NCBI RefSeq assembly: GCF_003002025.1
Contig: NZ_PVZB01000038.1
Coordinates: 1 to 63,442, forward strand
Source of the DNA: Paraburkholderia sp. BL25I1N1
GTDB lineage: Bacteria > Pseudomonadota > Gammaproteobacteria > Burkholderiales > Burkholderiaceae
Direction: 5' to 3'
DNA: 63,442 nucleotides
Part shown: one piece after another, positions 59,350 to 63,442 of the stretch
Numbering within the stretch: the first letter of the stretch is position 1
Layout: each line of letters begins with the position of its first letter
The notes under the pieces: model-generated
Databases searched by the model: none
Seen by the model: the letters and a program-made list of their open reading frames with translations, nothing else
Told to the model about the DNA's origin: nothing
Translations under genes and position numbers: made by a program

Positions 59350-62181
59350 TCAGCCCGCGAATGCACTCGAAATCAGCGCTGCCTGCCGCGCCGCGTGGAC
59401 CGCGTGATAACCGGGCGCGGTCGACGCGGAAGCCGCCGGCCCCGCATACCGAAGTTGCGCGGACGAAGGCAGGATCTCACGCAACTGCGGTTCGACGAAG
59501 CTCCACGCGCCCTGGTTGCGCGACTCCTCCTGACACCAGACCACCGTCTTCAGATTCGGATAACGCGCGAACTCCGCGGCGAGTTGCCGGGACGGAAACG
59601 GATAGAGTTGTTCGACGCGGATGAGCGGCGTATCGGCAACACCCGACGTGCGGCGATGTTCCAGCAGATCGAAATAGACCTTGCCTGAAGACACGATCAC
59701 GCGCTCCACACTCGACGCCCGCGGCGCCTCGGCCTGCGTATCCACCAGAATCTCGCGGAACGCACCCGTGGCCAGATCGTCGAGCGTGCTGACGGCTTCC
59801 GGATGACGCAACAGCGACTTGGGCGTCATCACGACGAGCGGCCGGCGATCGAAGACAGCCGCTTGCATTCTCAGCAAGTGGAACAGTTGCGCGGGCGTGG
59901 TCGGCTGGACGACCCGCATGTTGTCCTGCGCGCAAAGTTGCAGATATCGCTCGAGCCTTGCCGACGCGTGTTCCGGTCCCTGCCCGTCCTGTCCGTGTGG
60001 CAGGAACAGCGTCAATCCGCTGAGTTGCCCCCACTTTGCGGCGCCCGCCGCGATGAACTGATCGATCACGACCTGCGCGCCATTCGCGAAGTCCCCGAAC
60101 TGCGCTTCCCACACGACGAGCGCATTGCGGTTCACCGTCGAGTAGCCATACTCGAAGGCCAGCACGGCCGCCTCCGACAGAATGGAGTTCGTCACGGTGA
60201 ACCGGCCTTGCCCCTCGCCGATATGCTCCAGCGGAACGTAGACGCCCTCCGAGCGGCTCGTGCGCGTCTGATTGTGCAGAACCGCATGTCGGTGATTGAA
60301 GGTGCCTCGCGCGCTATCCTGCCCGCTCAGGCGGACATCGATCCCGGCGTCCAGCAACGAGGCGAATGCCATATGCTCGCCCATGCCCCAATCGAGCGGC
60401 TTGTTTCCCGCCGCCATCTCGCGGCGTGCGGCAATCATCTTGCTGACCAGCGGATGCAACTCATAGCCGTCCGGAACGGTCGAGACCTGCTGCGCCAGCG
60501 CACGCACCTGCTCAGGCAACGGCGGGCCATACTGCACCGGGCCGGCATAGTCATCGAGAAACGTCGGCCATGCGGGTATGTCGTCCGGCTGAACGGCCAC
60601 CTCGACCGCGTTGCTCTCTCTCGCGCGTTCGAGACTTTCGCGCTGCGCTTCGAAGTAGTCCTTGACCTGATCCGGCGTCACCACGCCATCCTTGATCAAC
60701 CGCTGGGCATACACGGTCCTCACGCCCGGATGGCCAGCAATTGCGCGGTACATGAGAGGCTGCGTGATGGCGGGCGTGTCCTGTTCCTGATGTCCGTACC
60801 TGCGAAAGCAGACGAGATCGATCACCACGCTGCGCCCGAACGCCGTGCGATAGTCGAGCGCGAGGCGCACCGCCATGGCCACCGCTTCCGGGTCGTCCGC
60901 GTTGACGTGCAGAACCGGCGCCTCAATCATCTTCGCGATGTCGGTGGTGTAGAACGACGAGCGCGTATCGCGCGGATCCGAGGTCGTAAAGCCGATCTGG
61001 TTGTTGACGACCACGTGGACGGTTCCGCCCGTGCCGTGTCCGCGTGTGTAGGTCAGGCTTAACGTCTCCATCACCACGCCCTGCCCGGACATTGCCGCGT
61101 CGCCGTGAATTTCGACGGGCAGCACGCCGCTGCTGTCACCTTCGTCCGAGGCGTCTGCCTTCGCGCGAGCCATGCCTTGCACGACCGGGTTGACGATTTC
61201 CAGATGCGAGGGATTGAACGCAAGCACGACGTCGACCGGCCCGTCGTCCGTCTGCGTGACACTGCTGTAGCCTTTGTGATACTTGACGTCGCCGGCCGGC
61301 AAAGGGTCGCCGCTCCTGCCCTCGAACTCGTCGAAGAGCGCGCGCAAAGGCTTGCCGACAATGTTCACCAGCACATTCAATCGCCCACGGTGCGCCATGC
61401 CCATCACCACCGTGTTGACCTGCTTCGATGCACCATAGCGGACGAGTTCATCCAGCAACACGATCAACGATTCACCGCCTTCCAGCGAGAAGCGCTTTTG
61501 CCCGACATAGCGCGTGTGCAGGTACTTCTCCAGTCCTTCAGCAGCGGTCAGACGTTCGAGAAAACGGTTTTTCTCCGCTACCGAAAACGAAGGTTTTGCG
61601 CGGGTCGACTCGAGTTGCATCTGCCACCAACGGCGTTCGCCCGCGTCCGTCAAATGCATGAACTCGGCGCCGAGTGTGCCCGTATAGGTTTGTTCGAGTG
61701 CCGTCACGATGTCTTGCAACGTGGCGTCTTCGTCGAATAGAAACGTGTCGGCGGTGCTGAATCGCGTGGACATATCGGCTGCCGACAAACCGTAGAACGC
61801 CGGCGTCAGTTCGACCGAAGCCTGTGGCGGCGTCCACAGCAGCGGGTCCAGTTTCGCCTTGCGGGTGCCGACCATGCGGAACGCGGCAATCAGCGACTGC
61901 ACGGCCACCTGTTTTCTGGCGATCGCCAGGCCGTCGTCGAGCCTGATCTCCGTGGCGCGCGAGCGCTTGCCCAGATCGACGAAGGTGGAAACCACGGGCG
62001 CGTGCGGCTCGTCGTCGCGGTCGCTGCCGTCGATGGCAGGTGTTTCGCGCAACGCATCGAAATACGCGCGCCACTCGTTCGCAACCGATGCCGGGTCGGC
62101 CAGGTAGAGTTCGTATTGCTCCTCGACGTAGGGCGCATTGCCCCCGAACAGAAAAGAGCTTTGAATTTTTTCCGTCAGCAT
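59350..62181 (-). CDS. 2-oxoglutarate dehydrogenase E1 component, stand-alone copy
   Basis: 943 residues from ATG 62181 (GGAGG 11 bases upstream; longer in-frame starts have none). E. coli SucA is 933. Recognised parts are the N-terminal E2-binding region (SSFLFGGNAPYVEEQYELYL), AHRGRLNVL (263-271), HLEIVNPVV (326-334), the ThDP/Mg motif GDAAMSGQG (360-368) and the C-terminal transketolase-like PHGQDGQGPEHASARLER. It decarboxylates 2-oxoglutarate and passes the succinyl group to the E2 lipoyl domain. No sucB or lpd is present in the window, so it is probably a second E1 copy that borrows E2 from the main complex or works alone as a decarboxylase/carboligase. Convergent with nothing; its promoter faces the GlxA-like gene. 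Confidence 0.93.
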   Translation of the reverse strand: MLTEKIQSSFLFGGNAPYVEEQYELYLADPASVANEWRAYFDALRETPAIDGSDRDDEPHAPVVSTFVDLGKRSRATEIRLDDGLAIARKQVAVQSLIAAFRMVGTRKAKLDPLLWTPPQASVELTPAFYGLSAADMSTRFSTADTFLFDEDATLQDIVTALEQTYTGTLGAEFMHLTDAGERRWWQMQLESTRAKPSFSVAEKNRFLERLTAAEGLEKYLHTRYVGQKRFSLEGGESLIVLLDELVRYGASKQVNTVVMGMAHRGRLNVLVNIVGKPLRALFDEFEGRSGDPLPAGDVKYHKGYSSVTQTDDGPVDVVLAFNPSHLEIVNPVVQGMARAKADASDEGDSSGVLPVEIHGDAAMSGQGVVMETLSLTYTRGHGTGGTVHVVVNNQIGFTTSDPRDTRSSFYTTDIAKMIEAPVLHVNADDPEAVAMAVRLALDYRTAFGRSVVIDLVCFRRYGHQEQDTPAITQPLMYRAIAGHPGVRTVYAQRLIKDGVVTPDQVKDYFEAQRESLERARESNAVEVAVQPDDIPAWPTFLDDYAGPVQYGPPLPEQVRALAQQVSTVPDGYELHPLVSKMIAARREMAAGNKPLDWGMGEHMAFASLLDAGIDVRLSGQDSARGTFNHRHAVLHNQTRTSRSEGVYVPLEHIGEGQGRFTVTNSILSEAAVLAFEYGYSTVNRNALVVWEAQFGDFANGAQVVIDQFIAAGAAKWGQLSGLTLFLPHGQDGQGPEHASARLERYLQLCAQDNMRVVQPTTPAQLFHLLRMQAAVFDRRPLVVMTPKSLLRHPEAVSTLDDLATGAFREILVDTQAEAPRASSVERVIVSSGKVYFDLLEHRRTSGVADTPLIRVEQLYPFPSRQLAAEFARYPNLKTVVWCQEESRNQGAWSFVEPQLREILPSSAQLRYAGPAASASTAPGYHAVHAARQAALISSAFAG

Positions 62182-62678
62182 GATGAATCTGTCCTCCATT
62201 CGCGTCAGGTCCGAACTTCGACCGTGACATGTGTGAGGCGGCTGTTGCCCCATCGTGGCCAGCCCGGCGCGCGACCAGGGGCTAGGGACGGACGTGCATT
62301 TCGCCGGCGACAGATTCTCTGGTGCGCCAGGGCTTCACGTTCCCAGCCGCATTGATGAGAACAAGCATAGGTAGTCGGCGCAGCGACTGTGTGCATGGTT
62401 AGCGCCGTCGCTGGCCAATAGAGATGAGGTTTGGGCCACGTAGCCGGTGGCGCCATGCGCGACGGCGAACGAACGTGTCTGCGCACTGCTTGGCAGTATT
62501 CCGTGGTCTACATACCCTCACGTGGTGTAACAAGTGAATTTCGGCCCAGCGCATTTATCCCGTGGCGCTTCGCTCTTATAGTAGGTGCAGCGAAGAGACA
62601 CCTGTGTCGCGAACCGGCGGGCAAGCCGCTCACCGGACGCGCGCATGAACGCCGGCAACGAGGAACGAGGGTCACGCC
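62182..62678. other. Divergent promoter region
   Basis: 497 bases between the E1 gene and the GlxA-like gene, which point away from each other. TATAGT at 62577-62582, 97 bases before ATG 62679, is a possible -10 element with a poor -35 (TTTATC). No coding potential is recognised. Confidence 0.35.
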
Positions 62679-63398
62679 ATGAAAGTCGCCATTGTTATAT
62701 TCGATGATGTGCAGGCACTGGACGTCGCTGGCCCGCTCGACGTATTCGCGGAAGCAAACACATTTTTACCCGAGCACCAGAAATACGAGGTCGTTCTCGT
62801 AGCAAACGAGGCCGGCACCGTGGCCTGCTCGAACGGGATGCAACTCACGGTTCCCCACGCCTATACGGACTTCGACACGCCATTCGATTTGCTGCTGGTG
62901 GCAGGCGGACCGCGCTTGCCCAATGTCGAGCCACGGCCCGAATTTCTGAAGTGGCTGCAAGACCAGGCAGACGGCGCAAGCCGGTTCGGTTCCGTTTGCA
63001 ACGGAGCATTCGTGCTCGCGCGCGCCGGGCTGCTCGACGGCAAGGAGGTGACCACGCACTGGGTCGATGCAAGCCGGCTCGCCGACGAGTTTCCGCAGGC
63101 GTCCGTGCAGCCCGACCGGATCTTCATCCGCGATGGACGCCTGTTCACCTCGGCCGGCGTGACGGCGGGCATCGACCTGTGTCTTTCACTCGTGGCCGAA
63201 GACTGGGGGCACGAACTGGCGGTGCGGGTTGCGAAACGTCTGGTGGTCTACATCCAGCGGGAAGGCGGACAGTCTCAGTACAGTCCTTACGTGGGAGTGC
63301 GCAAGGACCAGGATCCGATAGTCGGCAAAGTGCTGCGCTACGTGACCGGGACGTGTCAGAAATCTTGTGTGCTGAGGCCGGTTAGAAATCTCAGTTGA
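62679..63398 (+). CDS. DJ-1/PfpI domain of a GlxA-like AraC regulator, DNA-binding domain lost
   Basis: 239 residues, GAGGG 7 bases before the ATG. The class I amidotransferase-like domain covers about residues 1-190 with Cys107 in FGSVCNGAFVLARAGLLDG at the nucleophile elbow. GlxA/FtrA-type regulators then continue RxGGQSQFSPY into an AraC helix-turn-helix of about 100 residues. Here REGGQSQYSPYVGVRKDQDPIVGKVLRYV is present (in parts) but the sequence then shifts to CQKSCVLRPVRNLS and stops. In the next frame SEILCAEA follows, as expected for the first AraC helix, before another stop. The regulator is therefore truncated, though it could be a free DJ-1-like protein. Confidence 0.8.
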   Translation: MKVAIVIFDDVQALDVAGPLDVFAEANTFLPEHQKYEVVLVANEAGTVACSNGMQLTVPHAYTDFDTPFDLLLVAGGPRLPNVEPRPEFLKWLQDQADGASRFGSVCNGAFVLARAGLLDGKEVTTHWVDASRLADEFPQASVQPDRIFIRDGRLFTSAGVTAGIDLCLSLVAEDWGHELAVRVAKRLVVYIQREGGQSQYSPYVGVRKDQDPIVGKVLRYVTGTCQKSCVLRPVRNLS

Positions 63399-63442
63399 TG
63401 GCGCTGGTGAACCGCTCGCCGAACAGAATGGCGAACTGATTG
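63391..63442 (-). CDS. Possible 3' end of a gene running in from the right edge
   Basis: On the minus strand the last 52 bases read NQFAILFGERFTSAIN followed by TGA (63391-63393). The peptide looks protein-like and would explain why the GlxA-like gene breaks off here, but 16 residues are too few to name a family. Confidence 0.3.
   Translation of the reverse strand, partial: NQFAILFGERFTSAIN

Noticed and set aside
59803..61062. 419-codon plus-strand frame inside the E1 gene
   Set aside because: Antisense shadow of 2-oxoglutarate dehydrogenase E1, which is complete and motif-rich.
1..63442. CRISPR arrays, rRNA genes or complete tRNA genes
   Set aside because: I saw no regularly spaced repeats and no rRNA-like sequence, and only the two 3'-terminal tRNA fragments rather than a full cloverleaf.

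Overview
The window looks like GC-rich beta-proteobacterial DNA, most likely Burkholderia or Paraburkholderia. The evidence is the family content: two Burkholderia-type trimeric porins, two small exported DUF4148 proteins, a DUF3300/DUF2950 pair, LysR-rich neighbourhoods and RND pumps that carry their own outer-membrane channel. This assignment rests on recognising families, not on a search.

Layout. 0.3-4.2 kb: a Vgb-like beta-propeller protein, an ABC-F ATPase and a tyrosine recombinase interrupted by one stop codon. 4.6-4.9 kb: a tRNA 3'-end fragment with flanking paired GAGTAC repeats and a terminator. The same arrangement, with identical spacing, recurs at 51.4-51.6 kb, so the 46.8 kb between them is probably an integrated island or one unit of a tandem array. 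5.3-9.3 kb: secreted esterase, LysR regulator with a divergent reductase, and a methyltransferase. 9.5-12.5 kb: gene debris (OsmC, chemotaxis receptor and response-regulator fragments) around one small exported protein. 12.6-21.5 kb: a three-gene MdtC-type efflux operon, its response regulator and a divergent two-component pair. 21.6-25.4 kb: a small exported barrel-like protein, a ferric-reductase-like membrane flavoprotein and an MHS transporter. 26-31.5 kb: a second, paralogous two-component pair, a regulator with a dead receiver domain, an unlisted 51-residue lipoprotein, a DUF4148 protein and a porin. 31.6-40.4 kb: a second complete RND efflux operon, a LysR regulator and a second porin. 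40.5-48.5 kb: a same-strand cluster GntR, gamma-glutamyltransferase-like hydrolase, OFA-type MFS, NitT/TauT-type ABC importer, amidase. 48.7-50.3 kb: a short-chain dehydrogenase with a Tat-like signal and a DUF4148 protein. Beyond the right attachment-like site: DUF3300/DUF2950, a frameshifted pqiB with a possible pqiC stub, a lone acetolactate synthase, a lone 2-oxoglutarate dehydrogenase E1, and a GlxA-like regulator without a DNA-binding domain.

How it fits together. The 12-40 kb part reads as an envelope-permeability and signalling block: two efflux triads, two porins, two OmpR/EnvZ-type pairs, an orphan regulator and a phosphorylation-incompetent regulator. A 16-bp inverted repeat (ATKAAA-N4-KTTMAT) recurs in the intergenic regions of this block: before the first pump, between the divergent regulators, before the second two-component pair, and before the first porin. 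It is a candidate shared operator. The 40-48 kb cluster looks like a scavenging operon that imports a small substrate and hydrolyses gamma-glutamyl or amide bonds; its substrate cannot be read from the sequence.
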